Part shown: one piece after another, positions 8,164 to 14,260 of the stretch
Layout: each line of letters begins with the position of its first letter
How positions within the stretch are numbered: the stretch's first letter is position 1
Assembly: GCA_016722565.1 (NCBI GenBank)
Contig: JADKIU010000005.1
Location: forward strand, 1-18,990
Direction: 5' to 3'
DNA length: 18,990 bases
Source: Bacteroidota bacterium
Lineage (GTDB): Bacteria > Bacteroidota > Bacteroidia > 2-12-FULL-35-15
Translations under genes and position numbers: made by a program
Notes under the pieces: model-generated
What the model was told of the DNA's origin: nothing
The model's input: the letters and a program-made list of their open reading frames with translations, nothing else
The model's database searches: none

Positions 8164-8915
8164 TGTGCTGTTGGATATGCGCGTTGTAAATATTGCATTT
8201 CTGAAAGAATATGTCCAAGGTATTCGGTGTGAATGCCTTTTCTACTGCCGGTTTGCATATAGCCTGACTCAGGAAGCACCAATGTCGCCTCTTCAATCAC
8301 TTCTTTTATGTGATTCAACCATTGAGGTTTCAAGCTATCTAAATCAACAGCAATACCTTCCTTAATGAGTAGTTTATCTACTTCATTCATCTCAAATAAT
8401 TCCTCAGTAAACATCCAAACATCATTGATGGCGCGTTGCATTTTTGTATGACTTAATTCTGTTCCTTCTCCTAATCTGCAGGTCCAATCGCTAGAATGTG
8501 CCAAATGATAACGTACTTCTTTTACTGCTTTCGCAGAAATAGCGGCAATGGTTTCATCTTTGCTCTTCATTAATTCTGTATATAAAAAGAACTCAAATGC
8601 CGAAACAATTAACTGGCGAGCAATCGTTGAAGCAAAATCTTTATCAGGTAATTCCATAATCAGATTGTTATAGAATGATCGCTCCCCACGTTTGTATGCT
8701 AAGTCGTCTGCTGTTTTGTTTTTTCCTTCAATCTGCGCTGCATATCCTAAAAATGCTTGAGCTCTCCCAATATGATCCAATGCCATATTTGTAAGTGCCA
8801 AGTCTTCTTCCAAGATGGGACCTTTGCTGCAAAGTTCAGCCAAGCGATGCCCAAGTACCAATGAGTTGTCGCCTAGTCGCAAGGCATAATTGTAAAGTGC
8901 TTCTTGTTTTTTCAT
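8157..8915 (-). CDS. paaC: phenylacetyl-CoA epoxidase structural subunit PaaC
   Basis: The ferritin-like partner of PaaA in the PaaABCE multicomponent monooxygenase that makes ring-1,2-epoxyphenylacetyl-CoA. It has lost a working di-iron site in known complexes and serves structure and assembly. The 252-residue sequence is a helical bundle with family segments LRLGDNSLVLGHRLAELCSKGP (about 13-34), the segment DLALTNMALDHIGRAQAFLGYAA, EVRYHLAHSSDWTCRLGEGTELSHTKMQRA and the ending YLQRAYPTAQW. Family length is about 250. It starts 2 bp after paaB and overlaps paaD, consistent with stoichiometric expression. Confidence 0.96.
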   Translation of the reverse strand: MKKQEALYNYALRLGDNSLVLGHRLAELCSKGPILEEDLALTNMALDHIGRAQAFLGYAAQIEGKNKTADDLAYKRGERSFYNNLIMELPDKDFASTIARQLIVSAFEFFLYTELMKSKDETIAAISAKAVKEVRYHLAHSSDWTCRLGEGTELSHTKMQRAINDVWMFTEELFEMNEVDKLLIKEGIAVDLDSLKPQWLNHIKEVIEEATLVLPESGYMQTGSRKGIHTEYLGHILSEMQYLQRAYPTAQW

Positions 8916-8917
8916 GA

Positions 8918-9208
8918 TTAAATATTTTTAGCGCCTTCCGGCATTTCATAAAAAGTTGGATGTCTGTATACTTTGTCATTTGATGGTTCAAATAACATGT
9001 CTTCATCATTCGGATTGGATGCAATGATGCAATTGGAAGGCACTACCCAAATGCTGGTTCCTTCTCCTCTGCGTGTATAGATGTCACGCGCATTTTGGAT
9101 GGCCATTTTTTTGTCGGATGCATGGATGCTTCCAGCATGTGCATATCGGTTGCCGGATTTGGGTTGAATAAATACTTCCCAAAGATCAAGTTGTGTATCT
9201 GTTGCCAT
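8918..9208 (-). CDS. paaB: phenylacetyl-CoA epoxidase subunit PaaB
   Basis: A 96-residue bridging subunit of the phenylacetyl-CoA epoxidase. The family pattern is clear: LWEVFIQPKSGNRYAHAGSIHASDKKMAIQNARDIYTRRGEGTSIWVVPSNCI, followed by a C-terminal PSNDKVYRHPTFYEMPEG. It has no cofactor of its own. In known complexes it binds the PaaA-PaaC pairs together. It lies 7 bp after paaA and 2 bp before paaC. Confidence 0.96.
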   Translation of the reverse strand: MATDTQLDLWEVFIQPKSGNRYAHAGSIHASDKKMAIQNARDIYTRRGEGTSIWVVPSNCIIASNPNDEDMLFEPSNDKVYRHPTFYEMPEGAKNI

Positions 9209-9215
9209 GGTTTTT

Positions 9216-10163
9216 TTAGATTGATGCTGTTGTTAAATTTTCAATGTTTTGTTTTCTCTTTTTGTACGCTTCGGCTGCTTCTCTCACCCAGGCACCTTCT
9301 TCATGGTATTTGATATGATGCTCCATTCGTTGTTTGTTGCAAGGTCCATTGCCATTAATCACCTGATGAAATTCATTCCAATCAATTTCACCATGATCGT
9401 AGATGTTTTTCTTCTCATTCCATTTTAGTTCTTTATCAGGAATGGTTAATCCGATTACTTCTGCTTGTTGTACTGTTTTATCAATAAATTTTTGGCGTAG
9501 CTCATCATTGCCTTCTCGTTTGATTTTCCATTTGAAAGCATCTGATGAATGAGGCGAATCACTGTCGTGTGGCCCAAACATCATTAATGCAGGCCACCAC
9601 CAACGGTTCATTGCATCTTGCGCCATTTCTTGTTGTTCTTTTGTTCCTTTCATCATCTTGGCCATGATTTCGTAGCCTTGCCGTTGATGAAAACTTTCTT
9701 CTTTGCAAATCCGAACCATAGCCCTGCTATATGGACCATAAGAAGTACGTTGTAAAGAAATTTGATTTACGATGGCAGCACCGTCTACTAACCATCCAAT
9801 CGCACCGATATCCGCCCATGTTAATGCGGGGTAATTAAAAATGTTGGAATATTTTGCTTTGCCCGAATGCAATTGATTAATCATTTCGGAGCGTGTGATG
9901 CCTAAGGTTTCAGCTGCACTATATAAGTACAATCCATGGCCGCCTTCATCTTGGATTTTAGCTAATAAAATTTGTTTGGCGCGTAAGCTAGGTGCTCTGC
10001 TAATCCAATTTCCCTCTGGTTGCATGCCAATAACTTCGGAATGTGCATGCTGCGACATTTGACGAATTAGATGATTTCTATAGGCATCCGGCATGTCGTC
10101 TTTGGGTTCAACAAATTCGCCTTCATCTATTCGTGATTGAAACTTTGTGTTGTTTGTTTCCAT
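9216..10163 (-). CDS. paaA: phenylacetyl-CoA epoxidase catalytic subunit PaaA
   Basis: The di-iron oxygenase subunit that epoxidises the CoA-linked aromatic ring. The 315-residue sequence holds a bacterial multicomponent monooxygenase helical bundle with metal motifs QDEGGHG (Glu73, His76), KEESFHQ (Glu156, His159), and an additional Glu near 43 (HAHSEVIG). Other family marks are NRWWWPALMMFGPHDSDSPHS and the CoA-channel region. First gene of the operon; its ATG is about 25 nt downstream of the predicted -7 box. The electron-transfer subunit gene paaE, usually next to paaABCD, is not found between 5.3 and 10.4 kb. Confidence 0.97.
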   Translation of the reverse strand: METNNTKFQSRIDEGEFVEPKDDMPDAYRNHLIRQMSQHAHSEVIGMQPEGNWISRAPSLRAKQILLAKIQDEGGHGLYLYSAAETLGITRSEMINQLHSGKAKYSNIFNYPALTWADIGAIGWLVDGAAIVNQISLQRTSYGPYSRAMVRICKEESFHQRQGYEIMAKMMKGTKEQQEMAQDAMNRWWWPALMMFGPHDSDSPHSSDAFKWKIKREGNDELRQKFIDKTVQQAEVIGLTIPDKELKWNEKKNIYDHGEIDWNEFHQVINGNGPCNKQRMEHHIKYHEEGAWVREAAEAYKKRKQNIENLTTASI

Positions 10164-10187
10164 AATTGTTCAATTTTATTGTTGAAA

Positions 10188-10246
10188 CAAATGTATTTGT
10201 CGAAACAAAAAAAAGAACTGATGAAAATCAGACTTGACGAAAGTCA
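10188..10246 (-). promoter_or_regulatory. paaA operon promoter with two Crp/Fnr-like dyads
   Basis: On the minus strand the -7 box TACATTTG (10195-10188) is a perfect TAnnTTTG match. No good TTTG -33 element is found at the usual spacing, which fits activator dependence. Upstream are TGATTTTCATCA (10230-10219, extending to a 14-bp perfect-arm dyad at 10218-10231) and TGACTTTCGTCA (10246-10235), centres 16 bp apart. The nearer centre falls about 41 bp before the expected start site, the class II activator position. The box also sits in a 6-2-6 palindrome, ACAAATGTATTTGT (10187-10200), a possible repressor operator. Which regulator binds is inference. Confidence 0.6.
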
Positions 10247-10368
10247 TATAAAATGTATAAAGAGGAGGAAGGACAAAATTTTTATTTGTGTTGTCCGGTT
10301 TACTTTTAATAAGTAGAGATGTATGGATATTTTTTATCGACTACCAAATAATAAACGATAGAAAGAAG

Positions 10369-10399
10369 TGATAAAAATCAGCTGTTTTGATAAAAACAG
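10369..10399. repeat. pair of dyads upstream of the paa promoter
   Basis: TGATAAAAATCA (10369-10380) has the same TGA-N6-TCA form as the promoter-proximal dyads. CTGTTTT-GATA-AAAACAG (10382-10399) is a 7-bp perfect inverted repeat. No -7 box lies at a matching distance on either strand, so the role is unclear: a distal regulator site or a weak hairpin. Confidence 0.4.
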
Positions 10400-10423
10400 A
10401 GAAGGCTCAAAAAAAGCATGGAT

Positions 10424-10446
10424 AAAAAAAAGCCACAAATTGTGGC
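10424..10446 (-). terminator. intrinsic terminator, duplicated copy A
   Basis: On the minus strand the 7-bp stem GCCACAA/TTGTGGC with a single-base loop (10446-10432) is followed by eight T (10431-10424). This is a near-exact copy of the terminator after tRNA-Arg and belongs to the decayed tRNA copy at 10451-10512. Confidence 0.65.
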
Positions 10447-10466
10447 TTCCAAGTGACCCCATTTGG
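10425..10466 (-). repeat. 42-bp direct repeat, second copy at 10598-10639
   Basis: Bases 10425-10466 and 10598-10639 are identical except at 10450/10623 (C against G). The repeat spans poly-A, the terminator hairpin and the 3' part of the tRNA-Arg gene (acceptor and part of the T arm). It marks a duplication of the tRNA-Arg gene with its terminator. Confidence 0.9.
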
Positions 10467-10512
10467 TCCCGATAGCTATCGGGACGAACCAATAGCACAG
10501 CCAATATTCAAA
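10451..10512 (-). pseudogene. decayed tRNA-Arg copy (3' part), T loop replaced by a palindrome
   Basis: The 3' acceptor and T-arm side of tRNA-Arg (plus-strand GACCCCATTTGG at 10455-10466) is intact. The three bases ATT that should join it to CGAACC are replaced by the 18-bp palindrome TCCCGATAGCTATCGGGA. After CGAACC, homology is lost over the anticodon and D arms, then a short match to the tRNA 5' flank (CAATATT-CAAA, near 10502-10512) returns, so an internal deletion is likely. Not a functional tRNA. Confidence 0.65.
10466..10485. repeat. 20-bp perfect palindrome
   Basis: GTCCCGATAGCTATCGGGAC reads the same on both strands. It interrupts the T loop of a decayed tRNA-Arg copy. From memory, the core CCCGATAGCTATCGGG is a recurrent intergenic palindrome in Bacteroidota. 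I could not check that here. Confidence 0.85.
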
Positions 10513-10597
10513 GTGTTAGTACAGTATAATTGTGTATCGCTTTTGGAATAAAAAAGGAAGATAAATTTCGTGGAAATAAAATTGAAATTTTTTAAAC

Positions 10598-10619
10598 AAA
10601 AAAAGCCACAAATTGTGGC
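10598..10619 (-). terminator. intrinsic terminator of tRNA-Arg
   Basis: On the minus strand GCCACAA-A-TTGTGGC-type stem (10619-10605) is followed by seven T (10604-10598), 7 nt after the tRNA 3' end. Short tight loop, but stem and T tract are in the right order. Confidence 0.7.
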
Positions 10620-10626
10620 TTCGAAG

Positions 10627-10700
10627 TGACCCCATTTGGATTCGAACCAAAGGCCTACGGTTTAGAAAACCGTTGCTCTATCCAGCTGAGCTATGGGGTC
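10627..10700 (-). tRNA. tRNA-Arg (anticodon TCT)
   Basis: On the minus strand the acceptor GACCCCA pairs with TGGGGTC, the D arm GCTC/GAGC holds loop AGCTGGATA, and the anticodon arm ACGGT/ACCGT has loop TTTCTAA giving anticodon TCT. The T arm is TTTGG/CCAAA with loop TTCGAAT. The discriminator is A at 10627 and CCA is not encoded. It reads AGA and AGG. The gene lies between two decayed copies of itself and downstream of tRNA-Pro. Confidence 0.96.
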
Positions 10701-10712
10701 AATATTTTCAAA

Positions 10713-10764
10713 TACGGTTTGGAAAACCGTTGTACTATCCATCCGCCTGGGCGGATATGGGGTC
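10713..10764 (-). pseudogene. decayed tRNA-Arg copy (5' part), D arm replaced by a palindrome
   Basis: Read on the minus strand this copy keeps the 5' acceptor half (GACCCCATA), then TGGATAG, then the anticodon arm ACGGT-loop-ACCGT. The loop is TTTCCAA, which would be anticodon TCC rather than TCT. The D-arm strand GCTCAGC is replaced by a segment of the palindrome ATCCGCC-TG-GGCGGAT. Homology stops just after the anticodon arm, so the variable loop, T arm and 3' acceptor are missing. It lies directly upstream of the intact gene. Confidence 0.75.
10741..10756. repeat. GC-rich 7-2-7 palindrome
   Basis: ATCCGCC-TG-GGCGGAT is an inverted repeat with perfect 7-bp arms inside an AT-rich intergenic stretch. 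It occupies the D-arm position of the decayed tRNA-Arg copy. It differs in sequence from the palindrome at 10466-10485 but is placed in an analogous way. Confidence 0.85.
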
Positions 10765-10775
10765 AATTTTTGATG

Positions 10776-10834
10776 AAAAAAAAAGGTTAATGATAAATAT
10801 GTTATAAGTAAGATATAACAAATAACCATTAACC
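10776..10834 (-). terminator. intrinsic terminator after tRNA-Pro
   Basis: On the minus strand a long imperfect AT-rich stem, GGTTAATGG... (from 10834) pairing back to ...CATTAACC (ending 10785), with about 21 bp per arm and a loop near AGTAAGA's complement, is followed by nine T (10784-10776). The outer 8 bp (GGTTAATG/CATTAACC) and an inner GTTATA/TATAAC are perfect. It lies 11 nt after the tRNA-Pro 3' end. Confidence 0.6.
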
Positions 10835-10844
10835 ATTTATTTTG

Positions 10845-10918
10845 TCGGGGCGGCAAGACTCGAACTTGCGACCTCCTGGTCCCAAACCAGGCGCGATAAC
10901 CAACTACGCTACGCCCCG
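10845..10918 (-). tRNA. tRNA-Pro (anticodon TGG)
   Basis: On the minus strand the acceptor CGGGGCG pairs with CGCCCCG, with discriminator A at 10845. The anticodon arm CCTGG/CCAGG has loop TTTGGGA giving anticodon TGG. The T arm GCAAG/CTTGC has loop TTCGAGT. CCA is not encoded. First gene of the tRNA group, with a good promoter about 30 nt upstream. Confidence 0.96.
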
Positions 10919-10948
10919 AACTATTATTAAAGAACTGTAAAGCGGATG

Positions 10949-10978
10949 CAAATGTACTATTATTTTTTATCTGACAAA
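10949..10978 (-). promoter_or_regulatory. tRNA promoter
   Basis: On the minus strand the -33 element TTTG (10978-10975) is followed after 18 bp by TACATTTG (10956-10949), a perfect TAnnTTTG -7 box. The predicted leader before tRNA-Pro is about 25-30 nt. Spacing is one short of the usual 19. Confidence 0.65.
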
Positions 10979-11001
10979 CAAAAAAATAGCTTTTTGTTTG
11001 T
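10973..11001. repeat. 12-bp perfect inverted repeat overlapping the tRNA promoter
   Basis: GACAAACAAAAA (10973-10984) and TTTTTGTTTGTC (10990-11001) are exact complements with spacer ATAGC. The -33 TTTG of the tRNA promoter lies in one arm. It could be a hairpin ending transcription that comes from upstream, or an operator. No T tract follows on either strand. Confidence 0.7.
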
Positions 11002-11221
11002 CTATCGCTTTTGGCGGGCTCAAATTTACCCTCTTCGAACCAAATAACCAACGATAACCCTCAAGAACTTAAAGAAGCTGAGATTCAGCGATTTTTAGCC
11101 GATTACGGGCGATAAGCCACTTCTGCAAGGTGTTTAAGGTTGGTCAGGAATAAGAGGCTGTTATCGTATTTTACGGTAATTTTACCCAAATTTGTTAAAA
11201 TCTTGTTTTATTCACAAAATA
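11002..11221. other. intergenic, no gene supported
   Basis: Only short open stretches occur, including a plus-strand frame ending at a TAA at 11113-11115, with no recognisable protein. TTCGAACC near 11033-11041 recalls a tRNA T loop, but no tRNA can be folded around it. No RNA gene or repeat is recognised. Confidence 0.5.
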
Positions 11222-11249
11222 GTGAAGCTTCCTGCAAAGGAAGCCTCAC
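11222..11249 (-). terminator. hairpin after the PepSY-like gene
   Basis: A strong stem: GTGA-A-GCTTCCT, loop GCAA, AGGAAGC-C-TCAC, with 7 perfect inner pairs and 4 outer pairs around one mismatch. It lies about 9 bp beyond the stop of the PepSY-like gene. The T tract on the minus strand is weak (CTATTTTG), so it may act as a terminator or as an RNA-end stabiliser. Confidence 0.65.
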
Positions 11250-11258
11250 CATGAAAAA

Positions 11259-11723
11259 TTAATCCTTTCCTTCTTCTTCTTTCGTTGCTTCGGTCTTTTT
11301 GATAAAGTTTCCGTTTGCATCAAATAAAGCGTCAAAGTGCATTTTATCTTTTTCCATTTCGGCTTCATACATTACCTTACCTGCCGCATCTGTAATTTTT
11401 GCAGCTTCAGATAACTTATAGCCTGCATAATTCTTTGTGCAATAATCAGTAACAGCTTTTGGTAAAGCAGATGTTTTAATCTCCTGTTCTAATTCTTTAA
11501 ACGTTCCACTTGCATCAAATACAGCAGAGGATTCAACTTTATTTAAATGAAATTCAGCTTCGTAATCAGCGCCTTCCTTTTCCCATTCATCTACCTTCGA
11601 TCCGGGATATTTTTTAGCAAAGCCATCTTTAACATTAGCAGGAACTTCTGCTTCTTTTAATTGTTGTGCATTTGCGTAGCTAAGCCCGAAGCATAATACG
11701 ATTGTTGCGATTGTTGTTTTCAT
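11259..11723 (-). CDS. secreted PepSY-like (DUF2874/PF11396-type) two-repeat protein
   Basis: This 154-residue protein has a signal peptide at about 1-19 (MKTTIATIVLCFGLSYANA, then QQ). The mature part is two copies of a roughly 60-residue alpha-beta repeat: VPANVKDGFAKKYPGSKVDEWEKEGADYEAEF...VFDASGTFKE and LPKAVTDYCTKNYAGYKLSEAAKITDAAGKVMYEAEM...LFDANGNFIK. The rest is an acidic tail. This is the PepSY-like fold common in Bacteroidota periplasmic proteins. Such proteins often sit beside two-component systems, and a role as a periplasmic modulator or ligand binder is inference. It has its own promoter with the regulon site, so it is probably controlled by the regulator at 15514-16195. One Cys (about 91) in the second repeat is unpaired. 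Confidence 0.85.
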   Translation of the reverse strand: MKTTIATIVLCFGLSYANAQQLKEAEVPANVKDGFAKKYPGSKVDEWEKEGADYEAEFHLNKVESSAVFDASGTFKELEQEIKTSALPKAVTDYCTKNYAGYKLSEAAKITDAAGKVMYEAEMEKDKMHFDALFDANGNFIKKTEATKEEEGKD

Positions 11724-11751
11724 TTTTTTATCTGGTTTTAAATTTATAATT

Positions 11752-11786
11752 CAAAGTAACAACACAATTCTAAAGCAAATCTTTAG
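11752..11786 (-). promoter_or_regulatory. promoter and two-component regulon site before the PepSY-like gene
   Basis: On the minus strand the site is CTAAAG-ATTTG-CTTTAG (11786-11770) followed by AATT. Ten bases after it lies TTACTTTG (11759-11752), a 7/8 match to TAnnTTTG. The leader to ATG 11723 is about 24 nt. The site begins 8 bp after the receptor stop codon. The same site and spacing recur at 14226-14260 and 16200-16234. Confidence 0.72.
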
Positions 11787-11793
11787 GCACAAA

Positions 11794-14221
11794 TTATAAC
11801 TTATAACTGTATCCAATTCTCACAACTTGTGTTTCATAATAATCGGTACTAACATACCTAAACCCGTTGCCTTGAATAGATTTCTTAATCTGCATCGTAT
11901 TTAAAAGGTCGGTAGCGTTTATAAATAATTCGCCTTTACCTTTTTGAATTTGTTTTTTCATTCCTATATCCAAAGAAAACCTTGATCCTATAGTTCCTTG
12001 CGGAATTAAATCAGAAGCAAGGTAAATTGCTGTTAATTGGAAATCTGTATTTTTCTTTAAATGGAAAGTGGCATTAAGTTTTGAGTTCCAAGATATTAGT
12101 GACTGCCTATCAGAAGTATAAGTGTTTGCATAAGGATATTTATTGTAAGCTGTAAAAGCCTCAATGGTGCTTTGATAACCATTAAAATTCATATTAAGAG
12201 AAAGCCATTTTTTTACATCTTGGGAGACAATTAATTCTAATCCTGTATTATAACTCCTTCCTGCATTTTGCATAATAGAATAAATCAAAGTGCTACCGGG
12301 AACAATACTTGCAATACGGGTGATTGTACCATCTGCTATTTTGTGGTATGCTGCCGAATAGAAATATCCGTTTTTCCAGTTACCCTTATAACCTAATTCA
12401 AAGAGATTTGTGAACTGCGGACTTAATGAAGGGTTACCAACCTTTATAATTTCTGCGTCATCGTATTTAGGGAAGATTCTAATATCCACTTCGTTTGGTC
12501 TGTCAACTCTTCTATTGTAAAATAAAGAAATCTTGTTGTAGTCGTTAAACTTATATGCAAACCTTACGTTTGGAAAGGGCTGCGTATAATTGTAACCATT
12601 ACTTTTATAGGTAGGATGGTTTGGATTTACTTGGTAATTCACATTAACATACTCAACTCTTAAACCTGCCTCTAATTCATATTTTTTATTTTCAAGAACG
12701 TAGTTCCCATACAATGCAGGTATCGTTTCTTTATAAGTTGCCCAACCTCCTGCTGCCGAATCAATAGGAGAATTAAGTCCCGGAAAGAACAACATGTTTG
12801 TTGGAATATTTCTATACCTAAATTTACCTCCCATTTCAATTCTACCATGTTTTAAGGGTTTAATGTAGTCGAGATTAAAATCTGCTACATGCTCATCAGA
12901 AATTAACTTAAAGGCATCATAACCTGTAAAGGTCGGCATCACATTCGTGAAGTAATACTTTTCATCTTCCCTGTGAAATGTATAATTCAATCCAATGTTT
13001 AAAGTATGTCCAGCCTGTTTGAATTTATGTAAGTATGAAGAAGATGCTGTAGCAGTTGATTTTAGTTCATCTTCTAAAAATTGCCACAGACGTTTTCTAT
13101 CTGATAAATCAGAGTTAAAGAATGGTTCGTCTCCGTGATCCAAAATTCGTTCTGAACTAAATAAACCTGATAGGCTGAATTGGTTGTATTCATTGGGATT
13201 ATAATCAAATCCCAATCTTCCTGTTGCAACTGTAGTGTTTCTATTTCTTTTCGTTTGCTGACGAATAATTTCTCCGCTATCATAGTAACGATCTACAAAT
13301 TCATTTTTATTTAATGTGTTGGTAAGCAAGTAATCGCCCTGAAGGAATAAATTAATTTTCTTTTTTTTGTAGTTAAGTGATAGCGTTGGATTAAACTTAG
13401 GTGTGTTTTGATATTGCGGTCGAATAGTTGGTAGGTTTTCCTGCTTTATCCATAAAGCACCCAAGCCAGCTGCCAATCCTACCTTACCATTAAATCCCTC
13501 TTGTTTATTTTTTTTGTAAACGATATTAATTACACCTGCGTTACCATTAGCATCATATTTAGCTGAAGGATTATTTATGATTTCAATTTTTTCAATAGCG
13601 GAGGCAGGAATATTATCAAGGCTTGTTTGGTTTCCAAAACCTGTTAATGCAGTTTGCTTTCCATCAATTAATACAATCACTTTATCGCTGCCTCTTATCT
13701 GAACCTTTCCTTCTTGTACAGTTACTCCGGGCAAATTTTGTACGGCTTGCAAAACCGAACCACCACTTTGAGAAATGTTATTCTCAAGTGTATAGGATTT
13801 TTTATCCATTTTACCTGAAACTTCGTCTTGCTTTGCGGTTACTTCAACTTCATTTAAAACTTTTGAATCTTCAGATAATTCAATTGTACCTGCATCTAAA
13901 AACGAACTCAAACTGCCAATAAAGAAAGGTTGTCTTGAGGTCGCATAACCAATAAACGAAACTTCGATATAATATTTATCCTGCTTTAAACCATTTAATG
14001 TAAAACGCCCTTCTTCATTGGTGATAGTTCCCACAACTAAGGAACTGTCTTTCTCCGTTTTAATTAATACACTCACATAAGGCAAAGGACTTCCTGTATT
14101 TTTTCTTTAATTAGACCCGAAACAGAAATGTTTTGTGTTTGTGAATACACATTTATACTAGCAACAGAAGGACCAAGCACTCAATTGTTCTTTTTAAAAT
14201 GGAGGGATTTTTAACTTTCAT
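11794..14221 (-). CDS. TonB-linked outer membrane receptor, OMP_b-brl type with carboxypeptidase-regulatory domain; N-terminus frame-broken
   Basis: An outer membrane barrel of about 805 residues. Order: signal peptide (MKVKNPSILKRTIECLVLLL then ASINVYSQ), a carboxypeptidase regulatory-like beta-sandwich (GLIKE...LPYVSVLIKTEKDSSLVVGTITNEEGRFTLNGLK...FIGYATS), a plug domain (GGSVLQAVQNLPGVTVQEGKVQIRGSDKVIVLIDGKQT...IEIINNPSAKYDANGNAGVINIVYKK), then a long barrel ending in IGYSYKL. Barrel and plug are intact in one frame from 14085. The first 45 residues need two corrections: one in LLL/AS near 14165, and one missing A in an A6 run (14099-14104) needing A7. The substrate is unknown. The plug motif and barrel fit the OMP_b-brl family rather than SusC. 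It has its own regulon-site promoter and lies between the kinase and the PepSY-like gene, suggesting uptake or sensing linked to the two-component system. Confidence 0.88.
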
Positions 14222-14225
14222 ATCA

Positions 14226-14260
14226 CAAACCTACTGTACAATTCTAAAGTAAATCTTTAG
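14226..14260 (-). promoter_or_regulatory. promoter and two-component regulon site before the receptor gene
   Basis: On the minus strand CTAAAG-ATTTA-CTTTAG (14260-14244) followed by AATT is separated by 10 bp from TAGGTTTG (14233-14226), a perfect TAnnTTTG. Only 4 bases separate the box from ATG 14221, so the mRNA may be leaderless or nearly so. The site overlaps the kinase stop codon. Confidence 0.78.

Noticed and set aside
8051..8365. 104-residue plus-strand open frame
   Set aside because: Antisense to the paaC-paaD junction, both well-supported genes; composition is that of a shadow frame.
10425..10639. Attachment site of an integrated element, given the repeated tRNA 3' end
   Set aside because: The two copies are only about 130 bp apart with no integrase or cargo between them, and 5' remnants also exist, so local duplication and decay of the tRNA gene explains it better.
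10662..11051. 129-residue minus-strand open frame
   Set aside because: It runs through the tRNA-Pro gene and into tRNA-Arg; segments such as SQVRVLPPRQ are the usual translation of tRNA T arms. Not a protein gene.
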